From Nonomuraea sp. SYSU D8015 (GTDB lineage Bacteria; Actinomycetota; Actinomycetes; Streptosporangiales; Streptosporangiaceae), in NCBI RefSeq assembly GCF_008065375.1, contig NZ_MU084033.1:124471-188470 (forward strand): a DNA stretch of 64,000 nt, written 5' to 3'. Below, piece by piece: positions 1-10,260 of this stretch. The notes below the pieces were generated by a model. The model was given only the letters and a program-made list of their open reading frames with translations. It did not search any database and was not told where the DNA came from. The translations under genes and the position numbers were made by a program. Each line of letters begins with the position of its first letter. The stretch's first letter is position 1.

Positions 1-3000
1 CACCAAGTCGCGCCCTACACCTCCGTGCAACAGATCCTCCAGGACGACCTGGAGCTGTTGCGCCTGTACCGCGCCTGGACGACCACCCCCACAGCCCAGC
101 AGGACCACGACGACCTCACCCGCATGGTCAGTCGCCAGCGCCAGGGAGCGGTTTCCCGGCGCCGAGACGACGGACGCGGCCTTAGCGACAGGCAGCGACG
201 GATAATCGCGCTGGCGGATGCCTCACAAGCGCTGATCATGATGCTCGGCAGCGCGGACTACCGCAGCAGCGCCGACCGCGAGGCGCTCGGGCAACTCGCC
301 GACGCCGCCGCCCGGCACGTCGCTCGCCTGGCGGCCTCGGCGGGCGATGAGTCCCTCTCGACGCGCCTCCAAGAAGCCGTGCAGGCCGACCCCCACTATC
401 ACGACCGCCTGCGGGCAGAACGCGTCGCAGCCGCACGAGGCCAGGACATCCCCCACACCGACGCCGAGCCCTCGCGGCACGGCGCGCGCGCCGCCTTGGC
501 CGAGACCATGTTCGCGATCCGGGCCCCCAACGCAACGGACGATCCGCAGCTGGCGACGCACCTGTTCGACCAGCTGTACGACGACGTCGCCACCGGCACG
601 CTCACCCACCTCACCCTGGCCGCCGACGGAACGATCACCTACACCGCAGGCACGGACGCCGGCGCCTCGCCGATCGTCCTGAGGCCGCTCTCCCTTGAGC
701 AAGCCCGCGCGTGGGCCGCCAGCCACCCCGTCGCGGCCCCGCCCCAGCCGCGCCATCCGGACCTTGTGGCCTGCTGCAACCAGATCGTCGACCACGCTTG
801 CACCGACGACCGCTTCCGCCAATACATCCAAGACAACCACCACTTGCCGCTGCACGAGCTCAATCCGTTGCAGCGCTGGCTCAACGAGCAATCCCTGCTC
901 GACGATCGAGACGTGCCCCCCGGCTTCCGGGAGCGGCACAACACCGACGAACCCTTCCGCCACATCATCGATCAAGTCCTCGGCCTGCACATCTATCTGG
1001 CGTGTGTGGCCACACGGGAGCCGGACTACGAAAGAACTGAACACGCTTCACTGGCCGAAGCCTGCCAGTGGGCCTACGAACACCGCGGCAACGCCCGCAA
1101 CGACTACTACGTGTGGCAGCTGCCCGACCACTTCAGCGTCTGCAACTACGCGCCGCATGTCCCCTACTTCGCCCTCGACCAGAGCGGCGCCTGGCGGTGG
1201 TTCGACGGCGAAACCACCACTCTCCTGGAGCGCGGGCCCGTACTGGCCTCCATCACCGACCGGCTAGCCATCCGGCCCTACACCGGCCGCAGCAGCATGC
1301 GCCAGGCACGCGAGGACCTCCTGCGCTGGGCCCACCAATGGGTGCGTCAGCACGAGCCCAACCCGCGCGACGCAGAGCTCCGCCGGCTCACCGACGCCGT
1401 GGCGACCGTCAGCACCGGCCTGGAAACACGCGACCTGCAGGCCGCCCTCGCGGCGTGGACCGCCCTCGCCCACGCCGCCGAGCGAGTAGCCGCCACCACA
1501 ACCAACCGTCCGCAACGCGACCTGCTCCAGCGACTGAAGGACGGTGCCGACCAGCACCACGCGCGGCTGACGGCCCATCACTTCGACGGTACAGCACCGA
1601 AGACCTACGTCGACGCCGAACAACTCAGCGAGGGCGCCCGCCTCGTCTCCTACGCCCTCAAGCTGTGGAAGACCAGCGCAACCGGACGTGCACTGATGCC
1701 CGGCAGGGCCTCCACCCCTTCGACACCCGACGGCGTGATGGACGCCGCCACAGCGGCCGCGACGCTGAGAACCGCGCTCGACGAGGCAGCCTTGGGCGAC
1801 GCACCGAGCGCCGCGCCCGGCGGCACGCTCACGGCGGCAGCCACGCAGAGCGCGCCCGAGCACGGGCTGCGCGCCCTGCGCGTGGCCGACGCGGCGCACC
1901 AACTGGCCCTGACCCTCGACCCCGCCGACTTCCACGCCGAGGGAGATTGGGAACTCCTCCACCGCTTCATCTACGTCAGCTACCGGCACGCCGAGCACGC
2001 CCAAGCGGCCCCGGCGCACCTGCAGCTCACCACCTGGACCAGCCAGCCCATGTCGCCTGCGGCAGCGCCAATGACGAGCCTGCAGGACGGCGCAGCAGCG
2101 CAAGAACCAAGCCAACACCGCGGCGGCGACGCCGCTGTCCCGCCGTCCGACTCCTCCCCGCCGGCCGCCGAAGACCTTCGCTTCGCGTCCCTGGCGGTGC
2201 TGCGCGGCCCCTACACCACATCCGCGCAGATCGCCGCAGGCACCGTCCGCATCCGGGACGGGCTCACCGCCCTGCTGGACATCGCCGCCGAACACCGCAG
2301 CGACGACGAGCGAACGCAACAGGACATCGAAGCCCGATGCGAGCTCCTGGGCGCGCATCTTCGCACGTTCGACCTGCCCCGCAGCCCGCAGGCCACCCTC
2401 GAGTTCTTCCACGACATCGACAACGCCACCGCCGGACTCGGGGATGCCGCCAGCAACTATCTCGCGGCCGCCGCCTACCAAGTCTCCGCGCACGCCAGCA
2501 ACCACTGCGCCCGGCTGTACGCCGTGATCCAGGAGGACCCCGACGCCGACGACCTCATCACCCAGGCACGGGCACTGCCACTGGACGGTACCGACGTGCG
2601 CGTCGCCCGGCGTCAACTCGGCGCGCCCCCCGAGCCCTACATGGACGGCACCGCCCTGGCCAGCCACCGCGAGCTCATCGTGGAGCAGTTGGCCACCTGG
2701 CGGCGGCACTACCGCGACCAGACCCACCACGATGCCCGCCCCATCGACAAACTGAACGCCGCCTACGAGACCATCGCCGCCGGCCGGGATCTGCAATCCC
2801 TGCGCACCGCCGTGCCCACCTGGCAGGAACTCCGCAACGCCACCCTCTGGGCCGGGCGCGAAGCCTTCACCGCTGAGGAACGAGCGCTGCTGTACGGGAT
2901 CGCCCGCGAAGCCGCACGCCATCACGAACGCCTAAACGCCTTCGTCGAAACGTATGACGACACCCCCGGCTACCAAACCCCTCAAGAGTTCATCCAAGGC

Positions 3001-4839
3001 CTGAACGAGGTATCCGCGGCCTACCTGGAATGGGCCACCACCAAGACCGGGAAACTACTGGCGAAGAGCGGAAAGCGAACCCGCGAGGCCAAACTCGACG
3101 CCGCCGCCCTCGCCGCCGCCGAACTCCTGAGCGCCTACACCGCGTCGACGTGGAAGCACATCAGCGGGGAGAGACAGCTGGATGAGTTCCTCAACGACCC
3201 GGTCACCCGCACACGCCGCTCGGCCGAGGCCGCCTACGAACTCATCCTGACGTTGTCGCGCCCCGGCCACGGAAGCTACGTCGACCAGCGCGATCGCCAC
3301 GCGCTACGCACCCTCGCCGACACCCTGTACCGGCATGCCGCCCGCTTGAGTTCCTGGCACGACGACGCGGATTTCTGGTCCCAGACACGCGCGCTACTGC
3401 TCTCACCCGCAGCCTCAACGCGCGACGCTGCGATGCTCGGACAGCAGCAAGACCACCGTGATCCCGCAGCAGCCGATCCCAGCTCCGACACTTCAACGGT
3501 TGCCCAGACGCACGCCGAGGGCATCGTCATCGAGCATGGCCGGTCCGGCACCAGGGTCCGCGGCACCGAACAGCACGACACCGAGGTCCACCAGGCGCTG
3601 CACGCCGCCAACTTCAAACTCTCCGGCGACAAGACCTTCTGGTACCTCGACAGCCGCTGGAAGTACCCCACCCGCACCAGGAAAGTCGACCAGCTCACCA
3701 AAGGTCTCAAACGCCTGGGCCGCACCTACACCATCACCGAGCACACCCCGCGCCATCAGCCCGTCACCGAAGCCGACCTGCCCACCCTGCCCGAGAGCGT
3801 CGCCTTCGCCACCGCAGAGCACGCCAAACAGGGCATGCGCTCCCTCTGGACCCACTACCAGGAACTGCGCGACACGCACGCCGGCCGCAGCATGCTGGAC
3901 GTCTACTCCAGCGACATCCATCGGCCTGATGCACGCGCATTCGTAGAGGCGTGGCGCCAGATACGACCCAGCAGCGACGCCTTGAACGGCACGCGCGAGG
4001 AGGTCACCGAGCGGTTTGTACGCTTCGCGCGCACCGCGCGCATGTTCGCCATGAACCTGCAGCAGGAGCGGAAAAATGCTCCCGTCTTCCTCGACCGACT
4101 CCAGCGCCTCATCACCGCAGCCGAGCAAATGGCCGCCGGCATTATCGCCACCGCACACGATCCGGAAGCTTGGCAGCGCGTCATCGGGCCCATCCCCGCC
4201 AGCACGGATGGCGACGCGGCCCGCGCCAGCAACGAGGCCAGCGAAGCAGCGCCCGAAACGGCGCCCAAAACGGCGCCCGACGCAGAGCCAACCGGTCCGT
4301 CCCATCCCGCCAGCGACCGGCTGGACCGCGACATCAACGTTGCCGCCGGCGTCGACCCGGTCGATCGACACGTGATCGAGGCCGCGCTGATGGCCGGTCT
4401 CTTCGCGGACCCCAGCCAGATCGCCGCGCTCACCGACGTCATCGACGGCGTTCCGATCCTGACGCATCCGGCCTTCGAGATGATGATGGACGCGGCCGTC
4501 GAGATGACCCACCAGGGCCTGCCCGTAACCCTGGACGGGGTCATCTCCTACGCCGGATTGAGCGAGGATGATCTGACCGGCGTGCGTGCTCTGCTGGCTC
4601 AGGCAGAGACGGAACTCAACATCGACGACGGCGACGCCCTGGGGTATGCGGTCCAACTGCTGGAGCACTCCACCAGTGAATTGGCCTCTGCTCACCTCAC
4701 GGTCCTGCGCGAAACGAGTCCGAGTACCGACTCTCCCGCCTCGACGGGCCGCCGCCCAGCACTCCAGCATGACCAGCCCGCGACCTACACTCCCCCGGCT
4801 GCCGAACCCCCCGGCTCCTCATACGGTATGGGGCTGTGA
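1..4839 (+). CDS. Giant hypothetical protein of a mobile element, 5' truncated by the window
   Basis: The reading frame is open from the first base, so the gene begins outside the window; about 1,611 residues are visible. Most of it is alpha-helical, Ala/Arg/Asp-rich sequence that I cannot assign. Around residues 1165-1240 from base 25 there is a segment with the pattern EHGRSGTRVRGT, then FKLSGDKTFWYLDSRWKYP. It resembles a small wing-like domain found with DUF3560 and in very large helicase/methyltransferase proteins of actinobacterial plasmids. The C-terminal region (4320-4700) has a DnaB-N-like pattern: a helix after VDRHVIEAALMAG, then ADPSQIA, then LPVTLDGV. The first part of the protein, perhaps with a helicase or methylase core, is not visible. 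The domain resemblances come from memory and are modest. It is on the opposite strand to the relaxase. Confidence 0.6.
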   Translation, partial: HQVAPYTSVQQILQDDLELLRLYRAWTTTPTAQQDHDDLTRMVSRQRQGAVSRRRDDGRGLSDRQRRIIALADASQALIMMLGSADYRSSADREALGQLADAAARHVARLAASAGDESLSTRLQEAVQADPHYHDRLRAERVAAARGQDIPHTDAEPSRHGARAALAETMFAIRAPNATDDPQLATHLFDQLYDDVATGTLTHLTLAADGTITYTAGTDAGASPIVLRPLSLEQARAWAASHPVAAPPQPRHPDLVACCNQIVDHACTDDRFRQYIQDNHHLPLHELNPLQRWLNEQSLLDDRDVPPGFRERHNTDEPFRHIIDQVLGLHIYLACVATREPDYERTEHASLAEACQWAYEHRGNARNDYYVWQLPDHFSVCNYAPHVPYFALDQSGAWRWFDGETTTLLERGPVLASITDRLAIRPYTGRSSMRQAREDLLRWAHQWVRQHEPNPRDAELRRLTDAVATVSTGLETRDLQAALAAWTALAHAAERVAATTTNRPQRDLLQRLKDGADQHHARLTAHHFDGTAPKTYVDAEQLSEGARLVSYALKLWKTSATGRALMPGRASTPSTPDGVMDAATAAATLRTALDEAALGDAPSAAPGGTLTAAATQSAPEHGLRALRVADAAHQLALTLDPADFHAEGDWELLHRFIYVSYRHAEHAQAAPAHLQLTTWTSQPMSPAAAPMTSLQDGAAAQEPSQHRGGDAAVPPSDSSPPAAEDLRFASLAVLRGPYTTSAQIAAGTVRIRDGLTALLDIAAEHRSDDERTQQDIEARCELLGAHLRTFDLPRSPQATLEFFHDIDNATAGLGDAASNYLAAAAYQVSAHASNHCARLYAVIQEDPDADDLITQARALPLDGTDVRVARRQLGAPPEPYMDGTALASHRELIVEQLATWRRHYRDQTHHDARPIDKLNAAYETIAAGRDLQSLRTAVPTWQELRNATLWAGREAFTAEERALLYGIAREAARHHERLNAFVETYDDTPGYQTPQEFIQGLNEVSAAYLEWATTKTGKLLAKSGKRTREAKLDAAALAAAELLSAYTASTWKHISGERQLDEFLNDPVTRTRRSAEAAYELILTLSRPGHGSYVDQRDRHALRTLADTLYRHAARLSSWHDDADFWSQTRALLLSPAASTRDAAMLGQQQDHRDPAAADPSSDTSTVAQTHAEGIVIEHGRSGTRVRGTEQHDTEVHQALHAANFKLSGDKTFWYLDSRWKYPTRTRKVDQLTKGLKRLGRTYTITEHTPRHQPVTEADLPTLPESVAFATAEHAKQGMRSLWTHYQELRDTHAGRSMLDVYSSDIHRPDARAFVEAWRQIRPSSDALNGTREEVTERFVRFARTARMFAMNLQQERKNAPVFLDRLQRLITAAEQMAAGIIATAHDPEAWQRVIGPIPASTDGDAARASNEASEAAPETAPKTAPDAEPTGPSHPASDRLDRDINVAAGVDPVDRHVIEAALMAGLFADPSQIAALTDVIDGVPILTHPAFEMMMDAAVEMTHQGLPVTLDGVISYAGLSEDDLTGVRALLAQAETELNIDDGDALGYAVQLLEHSTSELASAHLTVLRETSPSTDSPASTGRRPALQHDQPATYTPPAAEPPGSSYGMGL

Positions 4840-4984
4840 CTCGATCCGTTCAACTGGTCACGTACGCCGCCATCGGGCGCACGCCTGAGGTGACCTCCCC
4901 GGCACGATGGTGCCCGATCCGTCGCAGGATCAGGTTGGACAACATGCGGCCGGTGTGGGTAGCACGGTGACGGGAGGGCTTGGC

Positions 4985-5173
4985 GTGTGGGGACAAAGAC
5001 GGCGCCAAGAGCAGATGCTGGCCGCCGTGCGTGAGGCGGCCCTGCGCGCTGCACAGCGTGACTGGATGGCCGAGGAATTCCGGCGGATGGGCTATCCCCA
5101 CGAGGCCCAGCGTTTCGTCGAACTCGTGAACACCCACGGCGGTGCCAGGGTTCCTCAAGGGGAACCTGAGTGA
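4985..5173 (+). CDS. Small helical hypothetical protein
   Basis: A 62-residue protein starting at GTG 4985, chosen because GGGAGG lies about 7 bases upstream. An ATG at 4907 in the same frame would add 26 residues but has no ribosome binding site. The sequence is an amphipathic helix (MLAAVREAALRAAQ) followed by EEFRRMGYPHEAQRFVELV. It follows the giant gene by about 145 bp on the same strand and could be its distal partner. No family is recognised. Confidence 0.5.
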   Translation: MWGQRRRQEQMLAAVREAALRAAQRDWMAEEFRRMGYPHEAQRFVELVNTHGGARVPQGEPE

Positions 5174-5431
5174 CGCCACGCCTCTCCCGAGCACCGCACA
5201 ACTGGCCCACACCAGATAACACGCAACCAGTGATCACCTCATGGGCGCACGGGAACTCACGACACTCCACAGTGGGCCGTCGAAATCCCCAGAAACCCGC
5301 CCTTCTTCACAGCGAGATCCCTGTCCTACGGCTGCGACAAATCCGACTTGCGTCCTTCAGGGATCACGCCTCACAATCAGCAAACAACACCATCTGCCCA
5401 TCCTCTCCCTCTTCATTTTCAGGAGAGCGCC

Positions 5432-5593
5432 ATGCGCGTGCTCAAGATCGTGGCCATCATCGCGGGGGTCGGACTGCTGTTCTTCGCCGCCGGTGCTGTC
5501 CTGCTCGTCGCTTTCGCCATCGTCCTGGGGATCGGCGGGATGGCACCGTTCGCCCGAGGAAGGGCACGCATCGGAGGCCCATCCCGCTGGTAA
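5432..5593 (+). CDS. Small membrane protein
   Basis: A 53-residue protein starting at ATG 5432, with AGGAGAG just upstream. Residues 4-38 are one long hydrophobic stretch (VLKIVAIIAGVGLLFFAAG and on), which would make one or two membrane helices. A short basic tail ends in RARIGGPSRW. The bases before it (5330-5420) are relatively A+T-rich and could hold its promoter. It lies between the giant gene and the 3' end of the relaxase gene. A role in conjugation is possible from position only. Confidence 0.55.
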   Translation: MRVLKIVAIIAGVGLLFFAAGAVLLVAFAIVLGIGGMAPFARGRARIGGPSRW

Positions 5594-5659
5594 GACTCGT
5601 GGCACACCCGCTGGGGCGCCACCTCAATTGATCACACCGCTGGATGCCGAAGCGCCTCG

Positions 5660-8600
5660 TCAGCCGACAGCGTTCCCCAAGCCCGCACCCTCCGAAGCCG
5701 CGGACGGGCGGACGGCTGCACCCGGACCCGTTGCGTGGGACACCGTGCTGCGACCATCGCGCTGATCGGTAGTCCTCATGCGGTACGCCGCACGTTCAGC
5801 GCTCTCTCGGCTGGCATCCTCGACGTCCATCTCAGCGCGCAGCGTGAGCTCGGCCCGCAGATAGTGCATCCGCACCTCCAAGGCGCGCAGTTGATGCTGG
5901 AGAAGGCCGTGCTGCTGTTCGGCCCGATCGGCATCCGTCTGATCGGCGAGAGACGCTCGAGATTCAATGTCGGGCCACCGCTCTTCGCGCTGTGTCAATC
6001 GTTCACGCAGCCGTTCCGCTTCCGAGCGTAGTCCGACGGTACGGCGCAACTCAACCCGGCGTGTGCTCAACTCGGCGAGACGTTCGCCATGCTCGGAGAT
6101 GGCGGCCTTGAGATGGGGCTGTTCGCCGCCGGCAGAGCTTGAGCCATCCAGCTGCTGTCGCCTCAGGCGCCGTTCTTCGGCGATGCAAGCCTCTATCTCG
6201 GTCTCCACTGTGGCCAGTTCATCGAGGGCGGCCACCCGCGCCCGCAGCCGTTCCAGGTCCCTGTGGACGCCGCGCATCGCGGTGCCGTCGCCTCGCTCGG
6301 CGGCCTGCCTGAGGGCGGCGGCGAATCCCGCAGCCTCCTCCACGGCGCGGCGCACACCCGGCAAGCCGCGCTCGATGAGCGCGATCTGCTCGTCCACCTC
6401 GCCGTCGGCCAGCGCGCCGAAGAACCGCTGTTGCCAGTCGGCAGGTGCGCTCTGCTGCCCCACCGGGAGATCGTCACCGAGCTGGTCCAGCGCCATCTGC
6501 AGAAGGTCATCGGGCACGATCTGCTGCAATTGACCGCTCACCATGGCCGGGATCTGGGCCAGTGCCGCCTGGGCGTGCGCGTCCAAACGCGGCAGCGTAA
6601 CGATCGCCCGACGGGATTGCCGGCCCGACGCGGGCGGTGTTTCCCGCGCCATCAGCGACTGCACACGCCAGGCCAGCACACGCGGCAGCGAGCGCACTCC
6701 AGCCAGCGGGGAGTCGGCGGCGGCCGCGAACAGCACCTCCTCCGGATCGCCTCCCGCCTCGATGACCTCCTCCAGAGCCTCGGCCAGCACGGGCCAATCC
6801 GGGTCGAGGACCAGGGTCGCTCCCCACGGTCCAGCGGCCGCGCGCACGGCTTCGGCGAGCGGGTCCGGCGCGGCGATGGCGCCCGCCATGGGGTCGCCCC
6901 GCAGCCGTGGCCCCGGCTGGGAGGCGTCGATGGGCGCGATCTCATCGCCGAGCTCGGTGATGACCAGCGCCTCGTTACGATCGTGTTCCAAGCTGTCAGC
7001 GAAGGCGTTCAGCGCCCGATCCAGCTCTTCGGCCAGCGAGCGCGGCATTCCTCGTTCGGCCTGCTTGGCCTCGTCCTCCAGTTCGACGCGCGGCTGGAAC
7101 AGATGCGCCTCGCGGATGTCGCGCGACAGCGCCGTGTAGACCGCATTCGCGTGTAGCCCCACCCCGTAGGTCAGCGCGTAGTCGGCGCCCAAGCCCTGGG
7201 TCTTGTGTACGGTCATGGCCATGCCGTAGGACAGGCCGCCGCTGGCGATGTAGTCCGGGCTCACCCACTCGCGCACGAACTGCTCGCGCCCGTCCTTGTC
7301 GGTGCGCCGCCATTCGACGCGTGCGCCCCGGGCCCGGTCGACGTCCACCACGATGCCGCGAAATCCGTTCAGCACGTCGGCGTGCCGGCCCTTGGACTCC
7401 CGCTCCCGGTAGTCGTTTTGGCGGATGAGTACGATGTCGCCGAGCGCCAGCGGCAGGTGGCCGCCGTTGGCCAGGGCGAAGGTCACGTCCTGGCCGTGCA
7501 GTTCGCCGCGGGCGCGCCGGATGGTTCGGGCCAGCACGTTCAGCTCGTCGACGTCGGCGTTGCGGCCCGCCAGCAGCAGCACGCCGGCGATCGCGTCATG
7601 GATCGTGGGATACAGCGTGCGGCGCTCATCCCACAGCGCGAGCATGGCCGCGAAGGATTCCTCCCGTGTGGCGGTGGCGTGCACGCGGCCGTGCTCGGCC
7701 CACAGCCGTAGCGCCTCGCGGCGCTGCCCGTCGCGCCACATCTGCAGCGCCTGACGCTCGACGGGGTCCTTCTGCCGGTAGTTGGTCTCCAGCATCAGTC
7801 CGTCGACCAGGGTGTGCACCGCGCTGAACGCGCCGCCCACGCCGGGCGACTGAAGCTGTTGCGGATCCCCGATGCCCACCACCTTGGTGCCCACCTGAGC
7901 GGCGTGCTCGAGTAGTTCGGCCAGCTGCCGGTCATCGACCATCGCGCTCTCATCCACGATCAGCACGTCCACCCCGGCCAGTCCCTGCCGGTGCCGGATC
8001 CGCTGCAGCCAGCCCGCGATGGTGAAGCTGCGGATGCCGGTCTCCACCCGCAGATTGGAGGCTGCGACGGCGGCCGTAGAGGTACCCGCGACCACCTTGC
8101 CCTCGGCCTCCCATGCGATGCGGGCCACCTCCATCAGCGTGGTCTTACCCGCGCCGGCGACGCCGATCACGGCTTCGACGCCGTGCCCGGCGCCGGTGAT
8201 GCGCGCCAGCACCGCGCGCTGTTCGGCGCTCAAGGTGAGGCCGTGGGCCATCTCGTAGGTGTCGATGGCCATGGCCAAGGTCGCCGGTGCGACCACCGCG
8301 GTGTTGCTGCGGTAGCGGGCGCGCGTCGTGGCCAAGATGGCGCGTTCGGCCGCCACGATGTCGGCCGTGGTGAAGCGGGCGGCGTTGCTGAGATGGGCTT
8401 CACCGCGGGCCGCCAGCGGCATCGCATACCCGCCGTGCGCGAGCACCAGATCCGTCAGATCCTCCGCCTCCTGCCGCTCGGTGACCCCGCCCGGCAGGGC
8501 GTCCAGCACCGCCGCCAACGCCTGAGCGCGCGTGAAGTCCTTGCGGTGACTGGTCAACCCTTCATCGCGGCGGAACACGAACGCGCACAGCTCGTCCAGA

Positions 8601-10186
8601 TTGTGCGGCGACGCCCGCAGCGCGTCCGGGCGCGAGCCTGGGTCGGCGCTTGGCGCCAGCACATCCGCCATGATGCGGTCGGGATGCTGGCCGGCCTGCT
8701 GCGCCTCGGCTCGCCAGTACTCCCGCAGCGCCGTGGTGGAGCTTTCCGTGGCTTCGCGGACCTTGCCCTGCTTGAGCACCTCGGCCGCGGTGTGCTGCTG
8801 CTCAGCCGTGGCCTGGCCGATGTCGATCCCCCAGGCTTCGAAGAGGGCAAGGATTTCGGTGTTGCGCTTGCTGAACAGGCGGATTGTCTCATCCGGAATC
8901 CCGACAATCTCCCACACGCCGGTGCGTGTATTGCGCTCCCAGACCATCCCCCACCGTTCGTGAGTCAGCTGCCGCACGCGCGCCTGCAGCAAGGCGTCGA
9001 TCGCGCTGATGTGCCGGAACAGATCACGCCCGCCGGCCGCGATCGTCGACCATCTGCCGTCGGTGCCCAGCGCGAGATTGGCCACCGTCACGTGCGCGTG
9101 GAGGTGCGGATCTCCGATCGGCGCGCCCTCCACCGGCCGCGCTGTCCGGTGCACGTTCAGCCAGCCGACAAAGCCCGTACAGGCGACGCGCTCAGCCGCT
9201 TGCCCGTCGCCGTGATGGTGGCGCAACCCATAGCACGTCCACTCCTCGGCCGCCTGCACCGCCTCCTGTACCGCCTGCAGGAACACCTCCTCCACCTGCT
9301 CACCCAGGGCGTCGGAGGCGAAGGCCCACAACACGCTGAAGGCCTTGGGCAGGTTCAGCGTCAGGTCATAGCCCCGATTGCCCACCACCACCGTCTCGTG
9401 CTCCCACTTCAGCGCCTCCTCCAGCGCGGCCCGGCCGTACACCGCCACAACATCTACGCCGGCCGCATCGGCCAAGGTGAGAATGGTGCCGATCTTCACC
9501 CGATGACTGTCGCCGAGCCGCTCTACCTGGCGGCTCATCTGGGAGTACGCGGCCCATTTGCGCTTGCTGCCGAACGGGCCAGTAAGACGGACACCGAGGA
9601 TTTTCGCGCGGTCCCGAATCGCCTCCAGGAGCGGCGCGGCAGTGAGTTTCGAGCGAGGGTGAGCCGCTCGCTTGGGTGCGACCAGCACCTCCCCTGTCTG
9701 CGGATCGATGCCCTTCATGATGGCCCGGGCGTCGTCAAACTCTTCGGCGGACAGCTCCGCGCCTGCAGTGATTCCCAGGTCCTGGCAGCCTGAGCCGATC
9801 CACAGCAGAGGGCGTTCGGTGTCGGCCATCCGATAGGCCACTTGTCGGTCCAGGCCGGTTACCTGTTCCAAGGCTGAAGGCGGGTAGATCGATTCCAGAT
9901 CCAGGCCGGCGGCGACGGCGATGCGCAGCGCCGTTCCCGCATTCATCTCATAGTCGTCGCCGTGGGCCTCGACCTGCCGCGCCGCGTCGATGAACAGATG
10001 CCGTTGTCGATCCGAGGCGAGCAGATCCCCTGCTTCGACGCCCATTTCCGCGGCCTTCGCCTGCACCGCGCGGATCAGCGGCGCGGCCTTGATCCTCCCT
10101 GTTTCCGCACGTCCACACCCGTGCAGTCCGGCTAATCGATACTCGACTTGGGCGTCGGACGGGCCGATGACGGTGATCCAGGACAT
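5660..10186 (-). CDS. MobF-family conjugative relaxase-helicase (TraA/TrwC-like)
   Basis: About 1,508 residues. The start is ATG 10186 (MSWITVIGPSDAQVEYRLAG), behind GAGGTGACGGGGCC. A longer open frame to 10237 lacks a ribosome binding site. The N-terminal part carries the relaxase fold: the DPHLHAHV metal-binding histidine triad and an upstream tyrosine-rich start (VEYRLAG, VAYRMADTERPLLWIGSG), as in actinobacterial MobF relaxases. A superfamily 1 helicase follows, with Walker A GVAGAGKTT and Walker B VLIVDESAMVD. The C-terminal 400 residues are charged and probably coiled. The protein should nick oriT, stay bound to the 5' end and unwind the transferred strand. Residues about 32-110 and 183-262 look like two copies of one module inserted in the relaxase domain. 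A coupling protein and type IV secretion genes are not in this window. Confidence 0.9.
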   Translation of the reverse strand: MSWITVIGPSDAQVEYRLAGLHGCGRAETGRIKAAPLIRAVQAKAAEMGVEAGDLLASDRQRHLFIDAARQVEAHGDDYEMNAGTALRIAVAAGLDLESIYPPSALEQVTGLDRQVAYRMADTERPLLWIGSGCQDLGITAGAELSAEEFDDARAIMKGIDPQTGEVLVAPKRAAHPRSKLTAAPLLEAIRDRAKILGVRLTGPFGSKRKWAAYSQMSRQVERLGDSHRVKIGTILTLADAAGVDVVAVYGRAALEEALKWEHETVVVGNRGYDLTLNLPKAFSVLWAFASDALGEQVEEVFLQAVQEAVQAAEEWTCYGLRHHHGDGQAAERVACTGFVGWLNVHRTARPVEGAPIGDPHLHAHVTVANLALGTDGRWSTIAAGGRDLFRHISAIDALLQARVRQLTHERWGMVWERNTRTGVWEIVGIPDETIRLFSKRNTEILALFEAWGIDIGQATAEQQHTAAEVLKQGKVREATESSTTALREYWRAEAQQAGQHPDRIMADVLAPSADPGSRPDALRASPHNLDELCAFVFRRDEGLTSHRKDFTRAQALAAVLDALPGGVTERQEAEDLTDLVLAHGGYAMPLAARGEAHLSNAARFTTADIVAAERAILATTRARYRSNTAVVAPATLAMAIDTYEMAHGLTLSAEQRAVLARITGAGHGVEAVIGVAGAGKTTLMEVARIAWEAEGKVVAGTSTAAVAASNLRVETGIRSFTIAGWLQRIRHRQGLAGVDVLIVDESAMVDDRQLAELLEHAAQVGTKVVGIGDPQQLQSPGVGGAFSAVHTLVDGLMLETNYRQKDPVERQALQMWRDGQRREALRLWAEHGRVHATATREESFAAMLALWDERRTLYPTIHDAIAGVLLLAGRNADVDELNVLARTIRRARGELHGQDVTFALANGGHLPLALGDIVLIRQNDYRERESKGRHADVLNGFRGIVVDVDRARGARVEWRRTDKDGREQFVREWVSPDYIASGGLSYGMAMTVHKTQGLGADYALTYGVGLHANAVYTALSRDIREAHLFQPRVELEDEAKQAERGMPRSLAEELDRALNAFADSLEHDRNEALVITELGDEIAPIDASQPGPRLRGDPMAGAIAAPDPLAEAVRAAAGPWGATLVLDPDWPVLAEALEEVIEAGGDPEEVLFAAAADSPLAGVRSLPRVLAWRVQSLMARETPPASGRQSRRAIVTLPRLDAHAQAALAQIPAMVSGQLQQIVPDDLLQMALDQLGDDLPVGQQSAPADWQQRFFGALADGEVDEQIALIERGLPGVRRAVEEAAGFAAALRQAAERGDGTAMRGVHRDLERLRARVAALDELATVETEIEACIAEERRLRRQQLDGSSSAGGEQPHLKAAISEHGERLAELSTRRVELRRTVGLRSEAERLRERLTQREERWPDIESRASLADQTDADRAEQQHGLLQHQLRALEVRMHYLRAELTLRAEMDVEDASRESAERAAYRMRTTDQRDGRSTVSHATGPGAAVRPSAASEGAGLGNAVG

Positions 10187-10237
10187 GGCCCCGTCACCTC
10201 CCGCCTGCCTTTCTCGGCTGCGTGAGCACAGCCCCAC

Positions 10238-10260
10238 GTATCGTCACGAAGTGACGATAC
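10238..10260. repeat. Perfect 10-bp inverted repeat, candidate oriT or operator
   Basis: GTATCGTCAC and GTGACGATAC are separated by GAA. The repeat lies 52 bp upstream of the relaxase start, in the gap between the divergent relaxase and 10373 genes. Relaxase genes are often next to oriT, whose hallmark is an inverted repeat beside the nick site. A self-regulating operator would look the same. Confidence 0.5.

Noticed and set aside
1068..2876. 602-codon plus-strand frame inside the giant gene
   Set aside because: Extremely Arg/Pro-rich, typical of an out-of-frame reading; the giant gene's own frame has normal composition.
7991..9793. 600-codon plus-strand open frame opposite the relaxase gene
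   Set aside because: It is antisense to the conserved relaxase and helicase motifs, has no ribosome binding site, and its Arg/Gly/His-rich composition is that of a shadow frame in GC-rich DNA.
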